Below are positions 9,690-17,990 of a stretch of 64,000 nucleotides of DNA, one piece after another; position 1 is the first letter of the stretch, and each line of letters begins with the position of its first letter. The notes under the pieces are model-generated. The model did not search any database and was not told the origin of the DNA. It saw only the letters and a program-made list of their open reading frames with translations. Where the stretch lies: the NCBI GenBank assembly GCA_030148005.1, contig JASBUI010000018.1, positions 62,001 to 126,000 of the forward strand, written 5' to 3'. The translations under genes were made by a program, and so were the position numbers. The DNA comes from Paracoccaceae bacterium (lineage in GTDB: Bacteria; Pseudomonadota; Alphaproteobacteria; Rhodobacterales; Rhodobacteraceae).

Positions 9690-10505
9690 GTGAAGGACGA
9701 ACATCGCGGGCGGGTGACCAAGGACGGCATCCGCATCTACGAACAAGGTGATTTCGCCGGAATGCACAAGGCCGGAGAGCTTGCGGCCCTCATTCTGGAC
9801 GAAATGTGCGAGCGTGTGGTCCCCGGTGCGTCCACCGCAGAGCTGGATGATTATATCCGCGGCCGGGTCGAAGAGGCGGGCGCAAAGTCGGCGACCATCG
9901 GCTATCGCGGCTATCAGCACGCATCTTGCATCAGCGTCAATCACGTCGTCTGTCACGGCATTCCGGGGCCCAAGACGCTAAAGGATGGCGACATCCTGAA
10001 CATCGATGTCACCGTAATCGTCGATGGCTGGTTCGGCGATAGCAGCCGGATGTATGTCGCCGGAAAACTGTCCCGAAAGTCAGAGCGCCTGATCCAGGTC
10101 ACTCATGATGCGCTGATGGCGGGGATCGAGGCCGTCAAACCGGGAAACACCTTTGGCGATATCGGCTTTGCCATCCAGCAATTCGTCGAATCCCACCGTA
10201 TGAGCGTTGTGCGCGACTTTTGCGGGCACGGCCTTGGCCGCGTCTTTCATGCGCCCCCCAATGTCCTGCACTACGGGCGCCCCGGAACCGGTGCCACCCT
10301 TGAAGAGGGCATGTTCTTTACGATCGAGCCGATGGTGAACCTTGGCCGCGCCGAAACCAAGGTGCTGGCCGACGATTGGACCGCCGTTACGCGCGACAAG
10401 TCGCTAAGCGCCCAGTTCGAACACTCCATCGGAGTGACCGCCACCGGCGCCGAGATTTTCACCCTGTCACCGGGCGGTCTTTTTCACCCCACCTTTGGTT
10501 CATAG
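9690..10505 (+). CDS. map: Type I methionine aminopeptidase
   Basis: Removes the initiator methionine from nascent proteins. The pita-bread fold with five metal ligands is visible: DVTVIVDGWFGDSSR (two Asp), GHGLGRVFH (His) and two Glu in FFTIEPMV and QFEHSIGVT. With the GTG at 9690 (GGAG six bases upstream) the protein is 271 residues. GTGs at 9669 and 9678 are alternatives that add up to seven residues. There is a single-gene context between the Ni/Co transporter and the TRAP protein. The family call is secure; the exact start is not. Confidence 0.93.
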   Translation: MKDEHRGRVTKDGIRIYEQGDFAGMHKAGELAALILDEMCERVVPGASTAELDDYIRGRVEEAGAKSATIGYRGYQHASCISVNHVVCHGIPGPKTLKDGDILNIDVTVIVDGWFGDSSRMYVAGKLSRKSERLIQVTHDALMAGIEAVKPGNTFGDIGFAIQQFVESHRMSVVRDFCGHGLGRVFHAPPNVLHYGRPGTGATLEEGMFFTIEPMVNLGRAETKVLADDWTAVTRDKSLSAQFEHSIGVTATGAEIFTLSPGGLFHPTFGS

Positions 10506-10589
10506 CGCCGGGAAGCGCGCTGAACCGCCATCTTGCGCCCGGTCATGGAGCGGCCGGGGTGACATTTGGTTTACGTAGGGTCAATTTAT

Positions 10590-10643
10590 GGGGAAATTCT
10601 CCTACAAATTCCCCTTCTTGAGAAATAGTTGTTCTTTTTCAAG
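10590..10643. promoter_or_regulatory. Two adjacent dyads in the leader of the TRAP binding-protein gene
   Basis: The 259-bp intergenic stretch before the TRAP gene is locally AT-rich. It contains GGGGAAATT-N7-AAATTCCCC (10590-10614) directly followed by CTTGAGAAA-N9-TTTTTCAAG (10617-10643, one mismatch). Either could be an operator or a transcript hairpin. Neither ends in a clean U-tract, so I do not call a terminator for map. Confidence 0.35.
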
Positions 10644-10764
10644 GTTTTCCAGCGCAGCGCGGCAATCTGCCCCTTTGCGAACGGTTTGCATCTAGGGCAT
10701 CCATGCCTATGTCTTCATCGCCCAACCGGGCACTTACGTAACTTTCATGAAAAGGAGGCTTGCG

Positions 10765-11817
10765 ATGAAAAATCTGATGACCACCGCAGCCACAACCTTG
10801 TTTCTTGGTGCAACAACTTTCGGAGTTTCCGCGATTTCCGCAGCGGCTCAGGAGGTGACTTTACGCTTTCAGCACTTTGTTTCACCGAAATCCGCAAACC
10901 CGACCTATTTCATGGAACCATGGGCCCGAAAGATCGAGGAAGACTCAGGCGGGCGCATCAAGGTTGAGCTTTTTCCCTTCATGCAGCTGGGCGGCAAAGC
11001 TCCGAACCAGTACGACCTGATCCGCGACGGCGCCGTTGACGGCGGCTGGGTCATTCCGGGCTATCAGCCGGGCCGCTTCCCCGAGGCCGAGGCCATGGAG
11101 ATGCCCTTTATGACGACAAAGTCGGCTGAAGAGGCATCAAAGGCGGCTTGGGAGTTCACCCAAAAACACCTGATGGACGATTTTGCCGACGTAAAGGTGA
11201 TCGCCGCCCACATGCACGGACCCGGCATCATCCACAAGAAGGGCGCGGCTCTGGCAACGGCAAGCGACATCAGCGGCCTGCGCCTGCGCGGACCTTCGCG
11301 GCCTGCAACGCTGCTTTTGAAAAAGCTGGGCGCAACGCCGGTCGGCATGCCTGTCCCGGCCTTTCCCGAAGCGCTGAGCAAGGGCATTCTGGATGGCGGC
11401 GTCATCACATGGGAGATGTCCCCATCGCTGAAGTTGAACGAGTTGACCGACAGCCACACGGATGTCTCGGGCGACAAGTCTCTTTATAACCTCTATTTCA
11501 TCTGGGCGATGAACAAGGGCGTCTATGACGGCCTGCCGGATGATCTTAAGGCGGTGATCGATGCAAACTCGGGCCTGATGGCCTCTGCCTGGGCCGGGCG
11601 CGCGCATGACACGGGCGACGTTGTCGGGCGCAAGGCGATGGTTGACGACGGCAATGAGATCGCAACGCTGAGCGAAGAGGAAACGGCAAAGATCCGCAAG
11701 ATGGGCGATGAGGTTATCGCCGAGTGGATTGCCGAGGCTGACGCCAAGGGCCTTGATGGCGCGACGCTTGTCAACGACGCACGTGCCGCCGTTGCCGCCA
11801 ACCGGGCCGCAAACTAG
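10765..11817 (+). CDS. TRAP transporter solute-binding protein (DctP family)
   Basis: A 350-residue periplasmic binding protein. A signal peptide occupies about residues 1-28 (cleavage near SAAA-QEV). The DctP fold shows the expected LRLRGPSRPATLLLKKLGATPVGMP segment with the conserved substrate-carboxylate Arg, then GILDGGVITWEM. The start at 10765 has an AAAGGAGG ribosome site, whereas the ATG at 10747 does not. No dctQ or dctM membrane subunit lies nearby, so this is an orphan subunit that must work with permeases encoded elsewhere. The substrate, probably an organic or keto acid, cannot be read from the sequence. A rho-independent terminator follows. Confidence 0.9.
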   Translation: MKNLMTTAATTLFLGATTFGVSAISAAAQEVTLRFQHFVSPKSANPTYFMEPWARKIEEDSGGRIKVELFPFMQLGGKAPNQYDLIRDGAVDGGWVIPGYQPGRFPEAEAMEMPFMTTKSAEEASKAAWEFTQKHLMDDFADVKVIAAHMHGPGIIHKKGAALATASDISGLRLRGPSRPATLLLKKLGATPVGMPVPAFPEALSKGILDGGVITWEMSPSLKLNELTDSHTDVSGDKSLYNLYFIWAMNKGVYDGLPDDLKAVIDANSGLMASAWAGRAHDTGDVVGRKAMVDDGNEIATLSEEETAKIRKMGDEVIAEWIAEADAKGLDGATLVNDARAAVAANRAAN

Positions 11818-11859
11818 GGCCGGCGCAGGGGCGGTCAGCCGCCCCGCAAAAAAACAGAT

Positions 11860-11890
11860 GGGCGCCTCTGTCAGGGGCGCCCTTTTCTTT
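11860..11890 (+). terminator. Rho-independent terminator after the TRAP gene
   Basis: A GGGCGCC / GGCGCCC stem with an eight- to nine-base loop is followed directly by TTTTCTTT. It lies between the TRAP gene stop and the convergent rsmD stop. Confidence 0.75.
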
Positions 11891-11895
11891 GCGCC

Positions 11896-12459
11896 TTAGC
11901 CTTCGGGCGCATACTCCATGATCGTGACATGGGTGCCGCCATAGCGGCGCTGATCGACGACGTTTAGCCCGGCCAGCCGCGGCAGTTGCGGCGCGTCCTC
12001 TTCCCAGACAATCGTCGCCCCCGGCGCGATCATGCCCGCCTTTTGCGCGGCCTCAAGCGCGGGCGCGCCCAGACCCTTGCCATAGGGCGGATCCAGAAAC
12101 ACCAGATCAGCCATATCGCCCGGTGCGTCGCCAAGGCGCGTGGCATCGCGCCGGACGATCACGCAGCGCTTTTCGGCGCGGGTCAGCGCGATGTTGCGCG
12201 TCAGGATCTTCAGCGCCGCCGCACCGTTTTCGACAAATGTCACCGACGCCGCCCCGCGCGAAAGCGCCTCTAGCCCCAGCGCGCCGGTGCCTGCAAAAAG
12301 ATCAAGCACCGTTGCCCCGGAAATGACGCCTCGGCTGTTCAGGACGTTGAACAGGCTTTCGCGCACCCGGTCGCTTGTGGGGCGCAGATGCGCGCCTGCG
12401 TCGCCCTTACCGACAGAGGCCAGCGCAAGACCGCGAAACTCTCCGGCGATGATCCTCAA
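11896..12459 (-). CDS. rsmD: 16S rRNA (guanine(966)-N(2))-methyltransferase
   Basis: A 187-residue SAM-dependent methyltransferase that modifies G966 of 16S rRNA in the 30S subunit. Motif I is DLFAGTGALGLEALSRGA and the catalytic motif IV is LDPPYGKG. The N-terminus MRIIAGEFRG with RPTSDRVRESLFNVL is characteristic of RsmD. It starts with TTG (12459-12457), overlapping the TGA of the upstream flavoprotein gene, so it is translationally coupled. The length matches the family. Confidence 0.95.
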   Translation of the reverse strand: MRIIAGEFRGLALASVGKGDAGAHLRPTSDRVRESLFNVLNSRGVISGATVLDLFAGTGALGLEALSRGAASVTFVENGAAALKILTRNIALTRAEKRCVIVRRDATRLGDAPGDMADLVFLDPPYGKGLGAPALEAAQKAGMIAPGATIVWEEDAPQLPRLAGLNVVDQRRYGGTHVTIMEYAPEG

Positions 12460-13667
12460 GGTTTCAACAGCGCCTTGATGTCGAACGAGGCGTCCCCGAC
12501 CTGCCCCGCATCGGGGCTGCGGCCCGCCTCTATCAGCCGCTTGCCGACCATATAGGCGCGCGGGTCGTTCATCGCATCAACCGCCAAAAGCCTGCCGCGG
12601 CCATAGTACCAATGTGACACGGCGCCATCTTTTTCGCCGGGCCGGACGACAAGCCGGTCAAAGCCGGTGTTCAAACCCGCGATCTGAAGTTTGACGTCGT
12701 ACTGATCGGACCAGAACCAAGGGTGCGGGTCATAATCCTTTTGCGCGCCCATCAGGTTCTCGGCCACAACTTCGGCCTGATCGATCGCGTTCTGAACGCT
12801 TTCCAGCCTGATGCGCGCGCCGCGCCACGGAAACGAAGCGCAATCACCCGCCGACCAGATTGCCGGATCAGAAGTGCGCCCTTGGGCGTCGGTACGGATG
12901 CCATTGTCGATCTTCAGCCCCGCGCCTTGGGCAAGCGTAATCGACGGCGCGATCCCCACGCCGACAATTGCCATGTCTATGTCCATCTTGCGCCCATCGC
13001 TTAGAACCGCGCCGGTCACCTTGTCTTCCCCGGTCAGCCGCTCAAGCCCGACGCCTTCGATAATCTCGACGCCATGCGCCCGGTGCAGGTTGCGGAAATA
13101 GTCGGATGTTTCGGGCGCGGCGACCCGGCCAAGGATACGCTCGGCCATTTCGACCAGCGTCACCTTCATGCCTTTCTTGGCCGCCACTGCCGCCGCCTCT
13201 AGTCCGATGTAGCCCCCGCCGATGACCAGAACGCGCCGCCCATCCGCCACCTCGGGCGCCATCGCGTCGATATCGGCCAGCGACCGCACGGTGAAAACCC
13301 CCTTCAGCCCCCCGCCGATCGCATCCGGCAGGCGCCGCGGCTCTGACCCGGTGGTCAGGACCAGCGCGTCATAGGCAAGCTTTTCGCGGCCAAGCGAAAC
13401 CGTCCGGGCCGCGGCATCAATGCCAGAGACACTTTCCCCAAGCCGAAGCGCGATGCCCTGATCCTCGTAGAACTGGCGCGGGCGCAGAAACAGCCGTTCC
13501 TGTTCCATCTCGCCCATCAGATAGGCCTTGGACAGGGGCGGGCGCTGATAGGGCGGCTGCGCCTCGGCCCCGATTAGGGTGATACCGCCGTCGTATCCAA
13601 GGTTGCGCAGTTTGGCCGTCAGGGATGCACCCGCTTGCCCCGCGCCGACAACAACAATTTGGCCCAT
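12456..13667 (-). CDS. FAD-dependent ferredoxin-reductase-like oxidoreductase
   Basis: A 403-residue pyridine nucleotide-disulphide oxidoreductase of the putidaredoxin/rhodocoxin reductase type. The FAD-binding Rossmann motif GAGQAGASLTAKLR is at about residues 7-20, the NAD(P)H-binding GGGYIGLEAAAVAAKKG near 150-166, and the second FAD motif IWSAGDCASFP near 270. The C-terminus includes the reductase-type WFWSDQYDVKLQIAGL segment. It would reduce a [2Fe-2S] ferredoxin for a P450 or Rieske oxygenase; none is encoded adjacent. It is divergent from the peroxiredoxin gene and coupled to rsmD. Confidence 0.9.
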   Translation of the reverse strand: MGQIVVVGAGQAGASLTAKLRNLGYDGGITLIGAEAQPPYQRPPLSKAYLMGEMEQERLFLRPRQFYEDQGIALRLGESVSGIDAAARTVSLGREKLAYDALVLTTGSEPRRLPDAIGGGLKGVFTVRSLADIDAMAPEVADGRRVLVIGGGYIGLEAAAVAAKKGMKVTLVEMAERILGRVAAPETSDYFRNLHRAHGVEIIEGVGLERLTGEDKVTGAVLSDGRKMDIDMAIVGVGIAPSITLAQGAGLKIDNGIRTDAQGRTSDPAIWSAGDCASFPWRGARIRLESVQNAIDQAEVVAENLMGAQKDYDPHPWFWSDQYDVKLQIAGLNTGFDRLVVRPGEKDGAVSHWYYGRGRLLAVDAMNDPRAYMVGKRLIEAGRSPDAGQVGDASFDIKALLKP

Positions 13668-13749
13668 GGCGGCACTCCTGACTTTCCATTTTGCGCCCCG
13701 AACCTATATCCGGGGCATGAAGAAACGCAATCACGCAGAAAGATAGTAG

Positions 13750-14238
13750 ATGACGATATCTGTCGGAGACAAACTACCGGATGCAACCTTTACGCTGATC
13801 GGCGAAGAAGGCCCGCAATCCATCTCTCTTGAGGAAAAGACCAAGGGGCGCAACGTGGCTATCTTTGCGGTGCCGGGGGCATTCACGCCAACTTGTCACT
13901 CGGCCCACGTGCCAAGTTTCATCCGTGCCAGCGACAGACTGGCGGACAAGGGCGTGGAAGAGATCATCTGCATTTCTGTAAACGATCCATATGTCATGAA
14001 GGCCTGGGGCGAAGTGACCGGCGCCGATAAGGCGGGGCTTACCCTTTTGGCCGATGCCGAAGGCGCCTTTACCAAGGCGATCGGCATGGAGTTCACGGTG
14101 ACCGCAACCGGGCTTATCGGACGCTCAAAGCGCTATGCGATGCATGTCGTTGACGGTGTGATCGAGAAGCTGAACATCGAGCAAAGCCGCGGCACCTGCG
14201 AAATTTCGGGCGGTGAGGCCCTGCTGGATCAGCTTTGA
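13750..14238 (+). CDS. Peroxiredoxin (Prx5/PrxII type)
   Basis: A 162-residue thiol peroxidase of the Prx5 subfamily. The peroxidatic Cys49 sits in the motif PGAFTPTCHSAHVPSF, and a second Cys (about 152, in RGTCEIS) could act in resolution. It reduces H2O2 and organic hydroperoxides using glutathione/glutaredoxin or thioredoxin. It starts at ATG 13750 in a short divergent intergenic with the flavoprotein gene. A strong GC-rich hairpin follows the stop. Confidence 0.93.
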   Translation: MTISVGDKLPDATFTLIGEEGPQSISLEEKTKGRNVAIFAVPGAFTPTCHSAHVPSFIRASDRLADKGVEEIICISVNDPYVMKAWGEVTGADKAGLTLLADAEGAFTKAIGMEFTVTATGLIGRSKRYAMHVVDGVIEKLNIEQSRGTCEISGGEALLDQL

Positions 14239-14246
14239 TCGTTGCG

Positions 14247-14272
14247 CCGGGGCGGCAAACCGTCCGCCCCGG
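14247..14272. terminator. GC-rich hairpin between convergent genes (possible bidirectional terminator)
   Basis: A perfect 9-bp stem CCGGGGCGG / CCGCCCCGG with an eight-base loop lies between the peroxiredoxin stop and the mscS stop. It lacks a strong U-tract on either side, so it may act as a weak terminator or a 3'-end stabiliser. Confidence 0.5.
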
Positions 14273-14293
14273 AGCTTTAGGCCAAAGATACGC

Positions 14294-15133
14294 CTAGGTT
14301 TTTTCCTGAACGATCGTGCGTGTCGGAAAGGGAATGTCGATACTGCCCTTGTCCAGCGCTTCTTTGACGGACCGCTTGATGTCAGCCTGATAGGCGAAAT
14401 AGTCGCCCGACTTGACCCAGACCCGCACCAGAAAATCGACCGAACTTGCGCCAAGGTTGTTCACCTGAATGAAAGGCGCCGGATCGCTGAGCGAGCGTTC
14501 GTCAGCCATGACCGTATCGCGGATGATAGCCTCTGCCGCTTTCAGGTCGGCGCCATAGCCAACCCCAAAGGTCCACTCGGCCCGGCGCAGATCATAGGCA
14601 GAATAGTTGGTAATCGCAGTGCCCCAGATATTGGCGTTGGGCACGATGACCTGCACGTTCCCGACCGAGGCAATCTCAGTGGTAAAGATCGACAGATCCT
14701 TGACCGTTCCCATCTGCCCGGCCGCCTCGATGAAATCGCCTTTCTTGAAGGGCCGGAAAAGGATCAGCATGACGCCCGCGGCGATATTCGACAGCGTGCC
14801 TTGCATGGCCAGACCGATGGCCAGACCGGCCGCACCGATAACGGCGATAAGCGATGCGGTCTGAACCCCGAAACGGTTCAGGATAAATATACCTGCAAAG
14901 GCCAGGATCACATAGCGTGTGACCGAGCCCAGAAAGGCAAAAAGCGTATCGTCGATCTTGGCGTAATCCTCGCCCAGCCGCACCAGACGCCGCCGCGCCC
15001 AGTTCGCCACCACAAAGGCCGCGATCAGGATAAGGATCGCCACAAGAACGTTGCCCGCAACCGAGGCCAGCCATTTTACGGAAAGCAGATCGCCAATCGT
15101 AACGCCGTTAATAATTACCGTGTCCAAAGTCAT
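14294..15133 (-). CDS. Small-conductance mechanosensitive channel (MscS family)
   Basis: A 279-residue inner-membrane channel. Three hydrophobic segments lie in the first 120 residues. The pore-lining TM3 pattern ([35 protein letters not shown]) of small Ala/Gly residues is followed by the cytoplasmic beta domain ([15 protein letters not shown]). The length matches E. coli MscS. It protects against hypo-osmotic shock. Its ATG overlaps the stop of the pterin dehydratase gene (ATGA), making it the last gene of a three-gene coupled set. Confidence 0.93.
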   Translation of the reverse strand: MTLDTVIINGVTIGDLLSVKWLASVAGNVLVAILILIAAFVVANWARRRLVRLGEDYAKIDDTLFAFLGSVTRYVILAFAGIFILNRFGVQTASLIAVIGAAGLAIGLAMQGTLSNIAAGVMLILFRPFKKGDFIEAAGQMGTVKDLSIFTTEIASVGNVQVIVPNANIWGTAITNYSAYDLRRAEWTFGVGYGADLKAAEAIIRDTVMADERSLSDPAPFIQVNNLGASSVDFLVRVWVKSGDYFAYQADIKRSVKEALDKGSIDIPFPTRTIVQEKT

Positions 15134-15423
15134 GTCAGCGCGTCCATCTTTCGTGCAAGTTTCATGTCCAGTTCAGTTAACCCATTGGCATCATGCGTCG
15201 TCAATGTCACCTCGACCCGGTTATAGACATTCGACCATTCGGGGTGGTGGTTCCATTTCTCTGCCCATATCGCCGCGCGGGTCATCCATCCGAAGGCGTC
15301 GACAAAGTTCTTGAACCTGAATGTCTTGTGGATCGCATCGCGATCATCGGCCAGCGCCCAGCCTGTCGCAAGCAGCGGCGCAAGCTCTTGGCTTCGTTGC
15401 TCTTTGGTCAGTTTCTCGGCCAT
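15130..15423 (-). CDS. phhB: 4a-hydroxytetrahydrobiopterin dehydratase (PCD/PhhB)
   Basis: A 97-residue pterin-4-alpha-carbinolamine dehydratase. The signature segment [23 protein letters not shown] carries the catalytic His pair and the downstream His. It recycles the pterin cofactor of aromatic amino acid hydroxylases; in bacteria lacking these it may serve pterin salvage. The second of two in-frame ATGs (ATGATG) is chosen because it has better spacing from GGAGG. The first ATG at 15426 overlaps the upstream TGA. No phenylalanine hydroxylase gene is nearby. Confidence 0.93.
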   Translation of the reverse strand: MAEKLTKEQRSQELAPLLATGWALADDRDAIHKTFRFKNFVDAFGWMTRAAIWAEKWNHHPEWSNVYNRVEVTLTTHDANGLTELDMKLARKMDALT

Positions 15424-16604
15424 CATTCCTCCGACAGTGTTTTCTTGAAGGGCCCATAGGTGGTCAGGATCTCGATCTCATTGTCGACCGCCTCTTGTTC
15501 GGCCTCCAGATAGTTGCGGATCGCATCGCGAAACCCTTCATCCGCGACCCAATGCAACGAATGGGTGGCGATCGGCATATAGCCGCGTGCCAGTTTATGT
15601 TCGCCCTGCGCGCCCGCTTCGACCCGGGCAAGACCCTCTTGGATTGCAAGGTCGATGGCACGGTAATAGCACAGTTCAAAGTGCAGGCAGGGGTGATCTT
15701 CTATACAGCCCCAATAGCGCCCGTAAAGCGTGTCGCGACCGATAAAGTTCAGCGCGCCGGCAACATAGGCCCCATCGCGAACCGCCAGAACCAGCGCGAT
15801 ATCACCGCGCAGGGTTTCCTGCGCGATGTCAAAGAAAGCCCGCGTCAGATAGGGCGTGCCCCATTTGCGCGCGCCCGTATCCTGATAAAACCGCCAGAAG
15901 GCATCCCAGTGTTCAGGTTCAATCTGATCGCCGGTCAGCGTCACGATCTGGCCGCCGAAATCCTGCGCCTCGCGGCGTTCCTTGCGGATATTCTTGCGCT
16001 TGCGTGAAGACAGGGTTGCAAGGAAGTCGTCAAACGAACGATAGCCGCGGTTCTGCCAGTGAAACTGTTGCGAGCTGCGCAGCATCAGCCCCATTTCCTG
16101 CCCCGCCGCGGCCTCTTCGTCGGTGCAAAAGGTGATGTGAAGCGACGATAGCTGATTGTCCGAGGCCAGTTGAACCGCGCCCTGAACCAGCGCCGACTGG
16201 CCAAGGGTTTCAAAACCGGGGCGCACAAGGAAACGCCGCCCCGTGGCTGGCGTAAAAGGCACCGCCACCTGAAGCTTGGGGTAATAGCGCCCGCCGGCAC
16301 GTTCGAACGCATGGGCCCAATTGTGATCGAATATATACTCGCCCTGACTGTGGCCCTTGGCATAAAGCGGGGCTACGGCGATCACCTCGCCGTTCAGCCG
16401 CGCCGTCAGATACTGCGGCTGCCAACCGGTGCCGCGCCCGACCGATCCGCTATCCTCAAGCGCCTTCAAAAACCGATGTGTCGTAAAGGGATCAACCGGC
16501 CGTTCGCCATCTTGCGCCTCGGGCGCCGCGCAGGCATCCCAGGTTTGCGCGTCGATCTGCGACAGCGACGACAAAACGTTGATTTCAATTGGCTGGTCGG
16601 TCAT
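15423..16604 (-). CDS. FemAB/GNAT-like protein of the COG3146 type
   Basis: A 393-residue soluble protein with the pattern of the DUF482/COG3146 family (annotated elsewhere as peptidogalycan biosynthesis or GNAT protein). Recognisable segments are [44 protein letters not shown], and a C-terminal [18 protein letters not shown]. The start at 16604 gives the conserved opening; 34 upstream codons are atypical and overlap the end of the phosphodiesterase gene. The substrate is unknown. It is coupled to phhB by an ATGA overlap. Confidence 0.85.
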   Translation of the reverse strand: MTDQPIEINVLSSLSQIDAQTWDACAAPEAQDGERPVDPFTTHRFLKALEDSGSVGRGTGWQPQYLTARLNGEVIAVAPLYAKGHSQGEYIFDHNWAHAFERAGGRYYPKLQVAVPFTPATGRRFLVRPGFETLGQSALVQGAVQLASDNQLSSLHITFCTDEEAAAGQEMGLMLRSSQQFHWQNRGYRSFDDFLATLSSRKRKNIRKERREAQDFGGQIVTLTGDQIEPEHWDAFWRFYQDTGARKWGTPYLTRAFFDIAQETLRGDIALVLAVRDGAYVAGALNFIGRDTLYGRYWGCIEDHPCLHFELCYYRAIDLAIQEGLARVEAGAQGEHKLARGYMPIATHSLHWVADEGFRDAIRNYLEAEQEAVDNEIEILTTYGPFKKTLSEE

Positions 16605-16659
16605 TTCACGCGCGGATTGCTGCGCTCCTCTAAGTGGGGCCAGATCCGGCGGCGTCAAG

Positions 16660-17433
16660 TCAGCCGGTCGCGGCCGCGTAGTTTTCAAAAGTGATGTTAT
16701 CGGCAAACTTGCGCGCCTCTGCTTCGGCCTCGGGCGATCTTATGGTCCAGCACAGCACCCCTGCGCCTTCTGATCGAAGCTGGCCAACGCGGGGCGAGGC
16801 AAGATCCGCCGCTTCGTGGCTGATAAAGCTGGCGCCGACCGGGTCATAGTCGGGAACGTCTTTCAGGCGTTCGCGCACCGCAGGTTTCAGCGTTTTCCAA
16901 TCCTCGGCGCGATACGCACTTGTTACCAGTCCGCGCGCAATTTCCGGGGCCATCCAGCCAAAGGCGCGCACCGAATTGGGATTGGACGACATCACCGCGA
17001 CCGGCCCCGAATAGTCTTGGAGATGCTCGGCGACGCGCGTCTCAAGCGGGCCGACGTTCGGGCCCATCTGACCATCCTGATCCTTTATCTCGATCAAAAG
17101 CGCCGCGCGCCCGGCGACCAAGTCCAGAATTTCGCCCAAGGTCGGGATCGTCTCTGATCCGTGGTTCAGGCCAATCGTGCGCAACTCTTCCAGATCGCGG
17201 GTGCGCAGCGCGCCCTTTTCCGAAGTAAGCCGCCCAAGATGATAGTCATGGAAAACCACCGCCTGATCGTCGGCCGACAACTGCACGTCGATCTCGATCC
17301 CGTAACCGGCATCGATTGCCGCCGATATCCCGGCGCGCGAATTTTCCGGGCGCCCGGCGGTAATGTCGTGATAGCCCCGGTGCGCAAGCGGCGCGCCCAG
17401 AAACTGCGGCGGAAGTTCCGGCGCCTTTTTCAT
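16660..17433 (-). CDS. Glycerophosphodiester phosphodiesterase
   Basis: A 257-residue cytoplasmic TIM-barrel phosphodiesterase (UgpQ-like) that hydrolyses glycerophosphodiesters to glycerol-3-phosphate and an alcohol. The family motif LAHRGYH (catalytic His), the GIEIDVQLSADD metal-binding Glu/Asp, the VFHD His, and a later IEIKD are all present. There is no signal peptide. The start at 17433 has an AAAGGAGC ribosome site. It sits between ridA and the COG3146 gene on the same strand. Confidence 0.94.
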   Translation of the reverse strand: MKKAPELPPQFLGAPLAHRGYHDITAGRPENSRAGISAAIDAGYGIEIDVQLSADDQAVVFHDYHLGRLTSEKGALRTRDLEELRTIGLNHGSETIPTLGEILDLVAGRAALLIEIKDQDGQMGPNVGPLETRVAEHLQDYSGPVAVMSSNPNSVRAFGWMAPEIARGLVTSAYRAEDWKTLKPAVRERLKDVPDYDPVGASFISHEAADLASPRVGQLRSEGAGVLCWTIRSPEAEAEARKFADNITFENYAAATG

Positions 17434-17459
17434 TCGATCGCTCCTTTTAGAACGCGCGC

Positions 17460-17921
17460 CTAGCCGATCTGGAAAATGCCTTCGATCTCGACCGCAACGC
17501 CCAGCGGCAAGGATGCCGCACTAACCGCAGAGCGGCTGTGGCGACCTGCATCCCCCAAAGCTTCGACCAGAAAGTCAGAGGCCCCGTTGATGACCTTGGG
17601 CTGGTCGGTGAAATCGGCGGTCGAGTTGACGAAACCGGTCAGCTTGATGACGCGGATAAGCCGGTCAATATCGCCGCCGCAAGCCGCCTTGACCTGCGCC
17701 AGAAGGCTGATCGCGCAGGTGCGCGCCGCGGCGGCCCCTTCTTCGACCGTCATGTCCGCGCCAAGTTTCCCGGTGATAAGCCCATCCGGCCCGTTTGAGA
17801 TTTGGCCAGAGACATAGACGATGTTGCCAACCGTGACAGAGGGCACATAGTTCGCCGCCGGGGCCGGGGCATCAGGCAGGCTTACACCCAAGGCGGCAAG
17901 TTTTTCTTCGATCTGCGACAT
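17460..17921 (-). CDS. RidA/YjgF-family enamine/imine deaminase
   Basis: A 153-residue member of the RidA (YjgF/YER057c/UK114) family, of the longer subgroup starting MSQIEEKLAALG. The fold motifs VYVSGQ and the C-terminal GVAVEIEGIF are visible. The Arg usually positioned for substrate carboxylate binding may be replaced, because the RHSRSAVSAASLPLG segment is of the divergent type. The role is hydrolysis of reactive enamines from PLP enzymes or a related function. It precedes the phosphodiesterase gene by 26 bases. Confidence 0.9.
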   Translation of the reverse strand: MSQIEEKLAALGVSLPDAPAPAANYVPSVTVGNIVYVSGQISNGPDGLITGKLGADMTVEEGAAAARTCAISLLAQVKAACGGDIDRLIRVIKLTGFVNSTADFTDQPKVINGASDFLVEALGDAGRHSRSAVSAASLPLGVAVEIEGIFQIG

Positions 17922-17990
17922 TCCAAAGCTCCATCCGTGTCGGTTTCCTGCTGACGCTAGCCTTGCTGCGGCGCGGGCGAAAGAAGGAAT

